Shown: piece by piece, positions 22,401-33,066 of the stretch | Position numbering within the stretch: the stretch's first letter is position 1 | Layout of the letters: each line of letters begins with the position of its first letter | NCBI GenBank assembly: GCA_030248065.1 | Contig: JASAMV010008485.1 | Location: 1 to 64,000, forward strand | From: Rhynchonema sp. JSB1_4 | Lineage: Eukaryota; Nematoda; Chromadorea; Monhysterida; Xyalidae | DNA: 64,000 nt | Direction: 5' to 3' | The notes under the pieces: generated by a model | What the model was told of the DNA's origin: nothing | What the model saw: only the letters and a program-made list of their open reading frames with translations | Database searches by the model: none | Position numbers and translations under genes: made by a program

Positions 22401-25400
22401 AAGGAAATTACCAACAGCGTGGCGAAGCATACAGTAAGAAGCCTGATGTTTCAAATATGAAGGTACAGCGTGCCCTCTCCACAATCATCACCTGAGTGAA
22501 AACGTCTGTTACTGAGAATACTGGATGAAAAATATTATACCATCTCTAGTCTCGTAACATCAAACAAAGCTCGTTAGCCGGATGGGCAGGTTCAGATCAC
22601 ACTAAGAACTGAGTGGGACCTGTACTCCAAAGTACAGGATGGTACAGTATGGAGACTGTGCTAAAATAACAGAGCACCGTGTGGTCAAAATAACGTTGGG
22701 CGTTGGAAAACGCATATTTTTCAAATGACTTAGTGTACCACAATGAGTGTAACGAGTACAGTATCAGAAGATACTGGATAAACTTTACATTTTCAAACAA
22801 TATTTTGGTCTCCAAGCATGTCGTTCATTTCCCAATTATCACTGTCCCGATGATGTCACCACGCAGAGGGTAGACTTTACATGGATTTTTCGTAGCTGAC
22901 CTGCCAGGTTCTGCGTCTCTGCACGTCGTCATAGCCTGTTGCCATCGCTCCTCACTCACGAACGGCCCGTTGTCCTCAATACATAACTCTCGATTGTCAA
23001 GTTCTTGCTCTGAAAACGAGCACAAAGATGTGCCACCGCATCCCCGTAAATACCGAACGCTTGGCACGAATAATGTCGAGAGAAACCGTCCACTGAAGAA
23101 ACAGTACGCATAACCCGAGATAGCAAACGTTGTGAAAGCAACGTACGTATCCTCCTTTCCTCTCGCGCCTTCATTTCTTGCGCGTATTTCTTTTTCTGCA
23201 ACATCCAGTAATCGGCAGCTTTAGCGTCTTCATGCGCCTTTGCCAGTCTCAATAGCTCTGGTGTCATCGATTTGTCAAACAAAAACTTGCGTCGAGGCTT
23301 CCTAGCAAGTCCTGAAAGAATATCGGTAATCAAAAGTGGTCACCGTTTGTGCTTCATACGAGTGGATTATACATACCTTGCTGTGAAAATTGCAAAACGA
23401 AAAAACGGACAATAACCTTCAGCATTGCTGATGTTCATCTTGACAACCCTTCTATCCGGTCCAATATCACGCGAGTATCTGGGCAAGACTCTGGGCGTGT
23501 GGGTTGCAGCCACAGGTGTGTCACTTGACGTGCACGGTTCCGGCTCTTCTTTGATGGCAACGAACTTTTTAGTGGTAACCGGATGGGGCACGGCTGCGAT
23601 TACAGATGCCGTGATGCGAGCTTCAACAAGTGTTTTTTAAACTAAATTTACTTGCCACCGAAATAAAAACATAGGCTTCTGGATTTTGAATTTTGGTGCC
23701 AGTGGGACATAAAACTGCGGCGTTGACCCTGACCCTAAACTGGGTGCAAAGATGTCTGTTATTCGAGTCAAAGGACGTCGCCTCTGCGTTGTAAACTAAG
23801 CTGAGCTCGAAACTATACGACTCCCCTGGAAAATGCAAAAGAGAAATCACACGCGACAGCCACGCAACTAGCGTCAGCAGAACCCTGCTTGAAGAAAGAT
23901 TGCTTCGTGTGCGAACGTTCTACTACGTGGCGTGTGACGCTTGATTTCTCTTTCTATGTATTTTCAATGTGAGTCTTACAAATTCGACCTTAGCTCGGAG
24001 CAGCTGGGTTGCACGTTGAGCGAGTCGCTGGACCTGTGTGATAGAGAAAGACAACACAACCCCAAAAATTGGTGCCCGTCCGGAGAACCCAGTGATACTG
24101 CATAGGATGTCTCAAAAGCACCGTCTTACTCGCTGCTTTTCATGTCGGCCGGCGATTCTGCGGTCGGTGAGGTGAACTAAAGACAATCAGGCCTTGGTTG
24201 TCGCATGTTTGAAGTCGATTTTAGGAGGCCTAGTCACCCCTTTTTGGGACACATTTTTATTCATGTGATGCTTATGCAAAGTGCCGGCTTATCTGGGAAA
24301 TTAATTGAAACCTCAAATTCGAAGTGAATCCCAAAATAATCCCCCAGGGAACTACTTGGCGTTTAGAAGACTATAGTGCCGAGGGGGACATGCACTGACC
24401 TAAAATTTAAAAAAAACTGAGATCCATCAACTTCTTTATGAGTCATTTTGGCGATCAGACTAGGCGCCGCAGGCGCGATTAAAGGGGGCCTTTCGCATTT
24501 CAAACCCCCTTCAAACTTCGCATGTGCTTAGACAGCGGTCAAGGCGTCATAAAAGTCAAACACACCGGAGGTCTAACGTTCAGCATGCGGCCAGGAGATG
24601 CCCTTCAAGAGGAACATCCACGAACAAAATCAAATGTGGACCAGCCCAATTTCTACCTGCGCATTCAGGCAACTCGCCTGATGACAAGGGCGGTCAAGGC
24701 GCAGAATGTTTCACACGATATTAGCCCCTGCCTCACTATAGAATTTCGCTTTTCTTTTTATTTCGTATTGCAACGAATTGTTCATGCGTGGCTGCTTAAT
24801 GTTTCAAGGTATGCTTGTCGCGCTGGAACAATTCGTTGAAATTCGAAATATAAAGAAAAGCGAAATTCCATAGTTAGTGGTGTTGCACGTTTCATGCGAA
24901 ACATTCATTCGCCTTGACACCTTTTTGATCAAGCAGTTTGCCTGAATGCGCAGGTATAAATTGGGCTGGTCCGCGGCACACTTTGTTCCCGGATGTTCTT
25001 CTTAAAGTGCATCTCCTGGCCGCATGCTGCAGATTGGGTGCTTGGTGCGTGAGAGTTTAATAACGCCCTGACCAATATTCAAATGCGTGCAAAGTTTGAA
25101 GGCGGTTTGAAATGCGAAAGGCCCCCTTTAAAGGCCATTTTTGGAAGAATTAGGCCATTTAATTTTCTGAAAAAAGCCAGTGCCGGCTTGTTTTTAAGTT
25201 CACCTCACCGACGCAGAATCGCCGGCCGATCCGAGTGCTCCTTTAATCAATAAAATCCGAGCATTCTGTCGCTGGATGAAAAGCAGTGAGTAGAACGGAA
25301 CTTTTGAGACGCTCTGTGCACGACTAAAAACCTGCCTTGGTCGACTTTGTCAAATCGTTTTGGATCGAAATCGTTGGGCGACTTGAGGAATTGTTTCGCG

Positions 25401-25804
25401 TCCAAAGGCGTGGCAGCGAACAGATTGCGAACAGCACGCAGACGACGGTGCGCCGAGCTGAATGATGTTTCATTGTAACGTCAGAGTATGTTGGACAAGC
25501 GCGTAATGCATATTGCAACGTGTCAAGCAGTGGGTAGCCAAAGCAGAACACCAGGTCTGGGTTAATAAAGTCTCAACACAAGGTTGTTGAAAAAAACATG
25601 ACGAATCCCAGGACCATATACGTACTCTAAGTTTGTCACACCCTAATACACCAACTTGAACTCCCATTGATGTCCGAACAAAATGTGCGATTTGATTGTT
25701 CGCAGCGGGAACAGGCCACAACAGAATTCACATTCTTCGTAGATGTGCACGTGGTCTTCGATAACTGACTTTGGATCGGCAACAACTTTTAGTATTGCAG
25801 ACAT
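19469..25804 (-). CDS. Array gene H: full-length member, E/F/H subfamily, with a nested transposon cluster in an early intron
   Basis: Start ATG 25804-25802 (MSAILKVVADP), TAG stop 19469-19471. Approximate exons: E1 25663-25804 (IYEECEFCCGLFPLRT); E2 25330-25462 (RNLFAATPLDAKQFL, DFDPKRF); 23419-23640 (linker with AIKEEPEP); E3a 23150-23313 (basic helix); E3 22895-23012 (EDNGPFVSEERW); E4 22154-22389 (VVWLPLDHFNPSIALQYM, SDRSKGYI); E5 21730-21880 (ETDGKLTF ... DNTHVV); E6 21545-21643 (VLSCPDLVK); E7 21168-21404 (VYYFWVGQPRQF); E8 20957-21088; E9 20391-20644 (DQSKAFIFNL, RRKEPRENWE); E10 20173-20317; E11 20010-20108 (VRSCPDLMRQKY); E12 19671-19943 (VYFQWLCPPRPF); E13 19469-19607 (LDYDATMENEDLL). 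The exons are open and splice sites plausible. The 1.7-kb intron after E2 holds nested foldback elements and an LTR-like fragment, which could affect splicing. Confidence 0.75.
23830..24100. other. Possible LTR-retrotransposon fragment (primer-binding-site-like sequence)
   Basis: The sequence near 24070 reads TGGTGCCCGTCCGGAG. TGG followed by a GC-rich tRNA-complementary tract is how the primer-binding site after a 5' LTR usually looks. The preceding 200 bp is not family coding sequence and could be LTR. No gag or pol reading frame follows, because the outer inverted-repeat element starts at once. Weak evidence. Confidence 0.3.
24107..25312. mobile_element. Outer inverted-repeat element in gene H intron, hosting a nested element
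   Basis: The left arm (about 24110-24178) holds GTCTCAAAAG, CGCTGCTTTTCAT and CGGCCGGCGATTCTGCG followed by GGTGAGGTGAAC. The right arm (about 25195-25305) contains the same words reverse-complemented, with an extra insert of about 40 bp. Between them lies the 645-bp TTAA element, inserted later. Target duplication of the outer element was not resolved. Confidence 0.65.
24483..25127. mobile_element. TTAA-flanked 645-bp foldback element, copy 2, nested in gene H intron
   Basis: Ends AGGGGGCCTTTCGCATTTC and its reverse complement, bordered by TTAA (24479-24482 and 25128-25131). The length equals copy 1 and the two arms are swapped relative to it. Two ATGTTTCA octamers (24706-24713 and 24799-24806) lie in the left arm and near the hairpin centre. 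Non-coding. Confidence 0.85.
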
Positions 25805-26281
25805 CACTGAGGATGACCGAATTTTGAAACTTCCCTGTTCGTTGCCTGGTTATCTGGTCATAACTAAAGATTACAAGCCTGAAACACACGAAAAAGGTAG
25901 AACTGCAAGGCAATGCAGTGTTGGTGCTGGAAACAAGTGAGCACAGAACGAATTTCTGTCAAATTCAGTGACGAACAATTCATTGTTTCGACAATGAAAT
26001 ATATATCACTCAACAAAAAGAAAAGAAATACACCACAGTAGATGGAAATGGTCCGTAAGACACCAAGGCAAGAATCATAACAGGTATCAATACAATCTGC
26101 ATATCTTTATAGTGACATGATCGGGTAGAAATGAGTGGCATATTTTCGGCCAGGTCACGTTAAGGAATATTCACCATGGAGTGGTCACAACATCGGACGG
26201 AGGTTGTTAAAGATTGAGAACCAAAATATGGTTCTAAGTCTGACAAAATATTTACTATATAAACGATGATCCACCTAAAAT
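25805..26281. other. Gap between gene H and pseudogene G; includes a small repeat
   Basis: No exon is seen. A block near 26160-26200 (GTCACGTTAAGGAATATTCA, then CCATGGAGTGGTCAC) resembles blocks at about 36255-36296 and 45414-45450, suggesting a further small dispersed repeat. Confidence 0.4.
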
Positions 26282-27172
26282 CATGTACTCAACATGTTCA
26301 AGCAAATCTTCATTCTCCATCGTGCCGTCATAGTCATACGCACAACTTCAGTCAAACTAGTTCCATAATAGAACTCTGGATGTTTGCGCATCTTCCCAGC
26401 CAGTCGAACAGCTCCCTGCCTGAAATGGAAAAAATTGCGATCGAGTGAGGACTCGATTCTCAAGTGTGAACCCAAATCTCAAAATATTCACCGACCTCAG
26501 CTTGTGTTCGTAGCATGTCAATTGAGCAGGATCAGTGTCACACAAACAAGTAGATGTTTCACCGTTGGCATTTGTTGTCACATCAATCGGCTCACCATCA
26601 GCCAGTCGCTTCAACTCTCAGTTTGACCATTTGATACGGACGTGGCGGACAGATCCATTGGAAATAGATGAGACCCAGGGTGAAACGCATGCGCAACCAG
26701 CTGAGATTGCGGATTATTTGGTGGCGTTGCTGCAAGCAAAGTAGGTAAAAGTTATGTGCACGAACTTTTTATGCCACCCTGTACTCACATACTGTTCCAA
26801 ATGCGACCAGACGTCGACAAGCATAAGACACGAACGAACGTACTGGACTTCGCGCACGCACTGAAAAGAAAATGCTGAATAATTTGGCAGGCGCAGTACA
26901 CTGCCTTTACAGTGTCCCTCTCTGTAGTGCAATCCCCATAATGCAAACACACATTGAACGCTAAAAGTCGCTCGTTATAGGGTTGAGCGGCATCACAATA
27001 CGCGTCAATTACACAGAGTAACTCTACAACACACCAATGAGCCAACTTGAACTCCAACAGATGTCCCAACCAAATATGCGATTAGATCGTCGGCAGCGGG
27101 AATAGACCACAGCAGAATTCACATTCTTCGTAAATGTGCACTTGGTCGTTATGCATCTACTGATTCTCCATT
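26282..27172 (-). pseudogene. Array gene G: short, broken copy (E1 joined to C-terminal exons, with a stop and frameshifts)
   Basis: Only the first exon and the last three exons of the family are present. E1 (about 27045-27156) reads IYEECEFCCGLFPLPTI and then meets a TAA on the minus strand (plus 27082-27084), where paralogues have Lys before SHI.LGH. E11 (about 26797-26875) reads VQYVRSC and then LMLVDVWSHLEQY: the invariant PDL segment is missing through an in-frame deletion. E12 (about 26410-26735) starts as LIYFQWICPPRPY but changes frame before the KRLADGEPID segment. The tail exon (near 26290-26390) has the family YDYDGTMENEDLL in a frame different from its upstream part. With about ten middle exons absent and three independent lesions, this is a degraded duplicate most like gene H. 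A transcribed short form is possible but not as a normal protein. Confidence 0.75.
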
Positions 27173-27674
27173 TTTTGTATTGCAAATGTGAGCATAATTA
27201 TGGATAGCTGTAACTTTAAACGTGTATAAGGTTTACACAGCTCCAAAGACTAACGTTACTGACATGAAATTATCCTCCGCAATGTTGCACAACAATGGCG
27301 GAAGACGAACACAAGCATGAAGGAAGAACCACACAAGTGCAGCACTGGTATTAAAACCAATATCCAAAAATCGAATCCAACAATGAACTTCATTGCACAT
27401 TTTATTGTTTACACAGTAAATAATAATGTGCAAATGACTGGACGACAACAGCACTACAAAATGCGAAAGATGAAGTCAACGAGAACAAAAACAAAAGCCT
27501 AGCACATGTACAAAATACGAATAAAACGACACTTACATACAACCCCTATTTGTGGTGAGGAGTTATGAGACATTTTTTCCCAATCTGCCTGCAACCTCCT
27601 TCAAGTACTCTTCACAGTGGCCGATAAAGGCTCGGTATTGACTGATCAACGAGATTCGACTGTAGCCATCAATC
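27173..27674. other. Gap between genes F and G; no exon seen
   Basis: AT-rich sequence containing a TTTATT (AATAAA on the minus strand) near 27400 that could serve as polyadenylation signal for gene F, about 275 bp past its stop. Nothing else could be supported. Confidence 0.4.
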
Positions 27675-30600
27675 TCACTGCACATCCTGATGCAGTTCCT
27701 CATTCTCCATGGCCGCATCGTATTCCACCCTGTCCCGTTTCGCCAACTGCGGTGCATAGCGGCCCGGTTTCGCCCTTTTCCCAGCCAATCTCTCTGTGCG
27801 CGCTTGCACCGTCTGTTCGTAGCGATTTAATTTGGGAGATTCATTCGGGTCAGTTTGCTTGGCAGATGTTTCACCGTTGGTACTTGCAGCAGCTGCAGCT
27901 TTGGCTTGCGACGGTCTACCCCTGACTTTGCCGTATCGTCGTTTGAATATGGTGAATGGTCGGGGCACGCACAGCCATTGGAAGTAGACTAGACCGAGAC
28001 TAAATCGGAGACTGTGACGCCGGTGGGATGTGCCGATTAGCTGGTTGCGTTGCTGCAAATTGGGGAGATATAGAAAGACTTCTGAACTTAAAGACTTTAG
28101 CTGCCATTTTTTTCTCATAACATCGAGGGTATTTGTTTGGAGTGCCGAGCCTATGAATCACAGAACCTATGATCAAATGCTGACCACAGCGATCAGTCCG
28201 ATTTTATGTTGGTTTGCATTTTGCACCAACAATATGTACTGCGAGCTGAGGCTACAAATTGTGATCAGCGTGAAGGTTGTCTTTGTTGTCTGGGAACATT
28301 GCCCACGCTGATCGAAGTTAGCGGCACAAGTTACTCTCAGAATATCGTAAATGCAAAGAAGTCAAGTTAAAGGATTCACATCAAACAAGTCCAAATCATT
28401 TTCATGCTTGAAGATGGACACCAGTTCCAGCATTTTCCTGGGAAGCTTCCATGCTGATCTGGCAAAGACTTTGTTGCCAAAAAAACAAGCTCAAAAACTC
28501 ACATATTGTTCGATGTACGACTGCACATCCTGCAACATACAGCGATGTCGCATCAGATCGGGACACGATCGAACGTAACCGGCATCGCGATACATCTGCA
28601 AACAATTACGTCAACATAAAACTGACAAACACAACAAATCATTCACCAACTAACCACGTGCGTGCATGCCGGGAACCTGGCCAGCATCTCGGGCAATTTA
28701 GCGAAATGCTTGATATGATGCAACACGAATTGTCCGTCCGGCTGTCGGTACACCATACGCCGGGAAGTGTCCGTCCAACACACAGGTCCTGCAAATCTCA
28801 ATATTATTGACACTGTAAATATGACTTGAGAACTGGCAAATTATTTTTTGCATCTCACGTTGATGTTTTAGACGCAATTGGCACTCTTGCCCCCCTATAT
28901 CTATCTAATGGACTATGCCCGGATGCTGGAAGCAAACAGTTGACCCGGATATTCTGCTCCAACAAAATAAAACAGAACAAAAAAGGAATACGTTGCTAAA
29001 AACGGTTTGTATGCGCAACCCCCAACTCACCACAATCGGGTTTGTTGGCCAACAGGGCCTCCCAATTTTCCCTGGGTTCCTTGCGTCTCGCTTCAGCCAG
29101 ATCGAAAATGAACGCTTTTGATTGGTCAAGCGGCACGTCGTTTGGAATGGACTCGGATACGAGATACGGTAGGTCCATCGCTGCGAACAAGTATTGGAGC
29201 GCGATTTGGGGATTGAAATGCTTGAGTGGCAGCCAGGTTGTCATTTCAACGGCACTTTTATCGCATTCGGACTCCGAGAGAATTCTGAAATGATATTTTC
29301 GCCGACATTCACGACTGGACAATTGGACATCGGAAAAACGCGTGTAAACTTACGGCACAGGCTCGGCAAACTGATGTTCACGGATTCGCTCCAGAAATTG
29401 GTCCGTCGGCAGGTACGGCCCGTTTTCGTCGATGTCGAGTTTCTTTGTCGTCAGTTGATCGTTGTAGCCTTGCACCACGCTGGAAAATAATCGTACGGAA
29501 TTTCTTACTCGTTCACTGTGCTCTCCAGAGCTCGGCATATTGGCAAACTCCTGTTGGAAATACCAACAGCCGGTATCAAACATGGGTCCGGTTTACATCG
29601 CATAGTTTTTTGTGAAAATTTTGACCATGGTAAACGTTCATTATCGGCTGTTGTGCGTGAGCAACTTTTACGATGATCAAAATTATTGGCATCAGCATGA
29701 GATCAAAGCAAGACTGGACTGCCTGATCATCAAGCTTGACACCAGCCGCCAATGTTTCAATATAGGTTCTTGCTTACCGTTCTCGCGTAGCGACAAAAGC
29801 ACTCTGCTCCCCCGTCTTTGCCGTTTTCCGAGCCGCGCAATAACTGTTCTCTGTGACCGTCAGTCGCATCGGTAGACGACATTTGGGCGCATTTTTGACG
29901 AGACCAAACTCGCGTGGTTTGCCCACCCACAAGTAGTAAACCATCTGATACTTGAAATCTCGATGGATCGGCCGCTTCTGATCCATACCTTTCTGGTACT
30001 GCTGAAAAGCTTAACTGAACGTAATTCTATAATTTTACACCAGACAACTTTAAGAAAAGTACATAAATCAATCAAACTAACTCTTCGTGATTCGAGAAAT
30101 TCCACATATTCAGGCAGTGACTTCAGTTGCGCCACAAATTTGACCAGATCCGGACAGGATAGCACAATTTCGATTTTGAATATCAGCTGAAAGAGCACAT
30201 GTTTTCAATCACAATGTTGTTCACAGAGAGATTTAACTTGGTTTTGACACTCAATAAATCAACTTACGACATGCGTATTGCTGGGATCATCACAAGTCAG
30301 TTGTTCGCCATACACTGGTCCATGACCACCGTAAATTGGGCCGTGATTTGGCTTTTTGCTCGTGAAAGTCAGCTTTCCGTTCGTTTCGTTGATATAGAAG
30401 CCTGCATAGGCGCGTTGCTGCGTTTCGCCTGCAAAATAGTCTTCTATACTCAAATTGTGCCTTTAGATTGAGAAATTGTGACTTTTTGGGTGTCGCCCTG
30501 CAAGACCAGTTCAGCAAACAAGAAAACATTCTGCTTTAGACTGGACTGCTTTGCTGTGTTTCATAATCCTAGTCTTCATTGAACTTTCTCTCTTGTCCGC

Positions 30601-32789
30601 ACTGAGCTTTCAAGGCAACTAAAAAAATTCAGATTTTCAACAAAAAAAAGTAGCATACACGCATGTGAGTAATATTACTGAAGCACATACAAACCGATGC
30701 AGAGTTGATTAGTCGATTTCATGGTGTTGAATTTCCTGGACGCATCAATGGCGTTGACAATAAACGCCTTTGACCGATCATATGGGATGTCACTAGGCGC
30801 GCAGACGGATGCAAAATACGGATGATGCTCGAGCGCATTCATGTATTGCAGTGCTACATCAGGGTTGAAATGGTTGAGTGGAAGCCAGACTGCACCGTCG
30901 TCCCGCGGCTCGCATTCGGTGGGCAGCAGCAGCCTGCAGAAATAAGACTCGGATCTATTGGCAGTCGATAGTGGCGATGAAACGATGCACCACTTATTTC
31001 CGAAATTGGGATCCAAAAAACACCATTGTTTGTTGAACATGCACCGCTGCAACATGTGTCTGGTTGCCCTTTTCGACCTGCTTTCACACAAGGATGGTGC
31101 ATCGTCAGCGCAAATGCAACCGTGGTCATGTGACCCCAACAACCACCTGCAAGCTATAAACGCATAGGACTAAATCTACATCTGACTTTTTCTCAAATAA
31201 GAAAGTGCTCTGCCAACCTGTCAGGTTCGGCTTCCCTGCACTGCATCACAGTGCGAGTCCACTGGTCTGCTTTCACAAACGGTCCGTTGTCTTCAATACT
31301 GTCCGCTATGCGAAGTCTGCCACCGTTGTGGCTTTGGTCTTGTGTGTCACTGTCTTCTTGAATCCCACAGATTTCCTCCAGCTCGCGCACTGAAACACAA
31401 GGATGTGCTTACGGTCAACTTTATCGACCGTCTAAGCGATGGGTTGAAAACAAGCGCTTTGACCATGTGTTTCGAAGTCATGATTTTCATGTGTAGTAAA
31501 ATTTGGTTCAAAACTGGAGACCGTTCTAACAGAAAGGTGCACGGCGTGCAACGGAATCACGATCACCAATCTTAACTTCCCAATTCTAAATTATGTAGAT
31601 TCAGTTAAAAAGCTGCCCAACTAGACCGCACATTCTCGTTCTTTCCGCAACCGTTCAGCAGTGGCCCTCTTCTTCGTCTTATCCTTGTGCCTCGATATCG
31701 TGTCGCTTCCATCCCGCTGAGTCAATTGTGCCAGTTGGCGTTCTTCGCTGACCGTGGAGAAATCCAGTTGATCGGGTACGAATTTGCGCTTTGGATTGCC
31801 GACAACTGAAAATATTTGAAAGTAACCAATCAAAATACTGTGTTCCCTCTTCATAATGAGTGACTCTCTTCATAGTGACCAAGAACTTGATTCTCGCTAG
31901 TCCAATTAGAAGTCCCGACAATGAAAAAATATCCCGTTTTCTGATCATGTCACTGTAAAAAGGTTGAACGTACTCATAAATTGTGCGCAGCAAATTAGCC
32001 AGAGGGTTGTCACCGACGAGGCCTGGCACCTCGCCCGTCTGTGAAAACAGGCCGAAACGGGCAAAACTCAAGACCACTCAGTACATGACCGAACCTTTAA
32101 CCATGCCTTTATTGGGCACAATGTCGACAGGTGGCAGATCAGCAGGTGACATGTCGAGCAGCCTATCGAGATTCAATGGTTCCTGTTTGATCACTTTGGC
32201 CTTTTTGGCTCGCGGGGATCTGTGCAACGACGGTGTCAATTGCGAAACAATGGACCCGTTTGGATTGTCGGGTTTATCGAATCGTAGAGGGTCGAAATCA
32301 TCCGGTGAGGACAGGAATTGTTTCGAGTTAATTGTTGTGACCGCGAATAGATTGCGAACGCGACGCAGACGACGACGTGCAGAACTGGAATACAGGATCA
32401 ATGTTTCATTGTAATCTTGAGTGAACGCAAACTTGGTTATCTGAGCGGGTCGCATCCTGTTTTGTATCCAACGTGTCACCAGCCAGCAGTTGGAGTGCGC
32501 CGCAGATCACAAATATTCTCATACGGTTTGGATCAAACCGTTATCCCATTTCCAACCATGAAAGTGGTTCAAACAACATCAACCCGAACAACCACGCATG
32601 CAACGGCAGTGAACCGCGTACTAACTTGAATTCCATCAGATGTCCCAGCAAAATGTGCGATTTGATTGTGGGCAACGGGAACAGCCCACAACAGAATTCA
32701 CACTCTTCGTAGATGTGCACTTGGTCCTCACTGGTTGACACTTCGTTCATTTCGTAGACCTCATCATCAACGTTCATTGTAATTGCCAT
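27675..32789 (-). CDS. Array gene F: full-length member, E/F/H subfamily
   Basis: Start ATG at 32789 (MAITMNVDDEVYEM), stop TGA 27675-27677. Approximate exons: E1 32625-32789 (IYEECEFCCGLFPLPT, then HI.LGH); E2 32090-32386 (RNLFAVTTINSKQFL, DDFDPLRF); E3a 31625-31808 (basic helical); E3 31215-31392 (EDNGPFVKADQW); E4 30693-30934 (AVWLPLNHFNPDVALQYM, PYDRSKAFIV); E5 30270-30430 (ETNGKLTF ... SNTHVV); E6 30082-30187 (VLSCPDLVK); E7 29778-30001 (VYYLWVGKPREF, then NSYCAARK); E8 29354-29479 (ENGPYLPTDQF); E9 29031-29284 (TTWLPLKHFNPQIALQYL, DQSKAFIFDL); E10 28657-28793; E11 28505-28596; E12/13 27675-28052 (VYFQWLCVPRPF, VEYDAAMENEEL). I see no stop or frameshift in any exon, so the gene looks intact. 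A copy of the dispersed 'CAGGTCGAAACGGGC' repeat sits in the E2-E3a intron. Function unknown. Confidence 0.77.
31020..31145. repeat. Dispersed short repeat, inverted copy in gene F
   Basis: Contains TTGCCCTTTTCGACCTG and ATGGTGCATCGTCAGCGCAA, then GTGACCCCAAC; the reverse complement of the 12130-12245 copy matches over its length with substitutions. It lies in the E3-E4 intron of gene F. Confidence 0.5.
32005..32075. repeat. Dispersed short repeat, copy in gene F
   Basis: Contains CGCCCGTCTGTGAAAACAGG followed by CCGAAACGGGC, the same core as the copy in gene K. It lies just downstream of exon E2 of gene F. Confidence 0.5.
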
Positions 32790-33066
32790 TTGACCAATTT
32801 CAGACTTTTTGCAAGAAAGATGGATTTCTTACTCACTGGAGCAAGATTTGTTCCCGATAGCCACTGTTTTAGAGCAGTTGCGGCAGTTGAACCGTTGGAG
32901 CCATGACTAAGCAATCAATTATGTTTCACTTCGTATAATTTATATTTTTTATCGCTCTCTTCAGTAAGGACATAACACATCGAGCAATAAAGTCCCGGGA
33001 AATACAAATAACAAAAAGTCAACAGAACTACAGCGTGTAACGCCAGTCACACTTTATGAAACATTT

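Noticed and set aside
24066..24095. Primer-binding-like site taken as proof of an intact LTR retrotransposon
   Set aside because: No gag/pol frame, second LTR or clear LTR ends can be seen; kept only as a weak feature.
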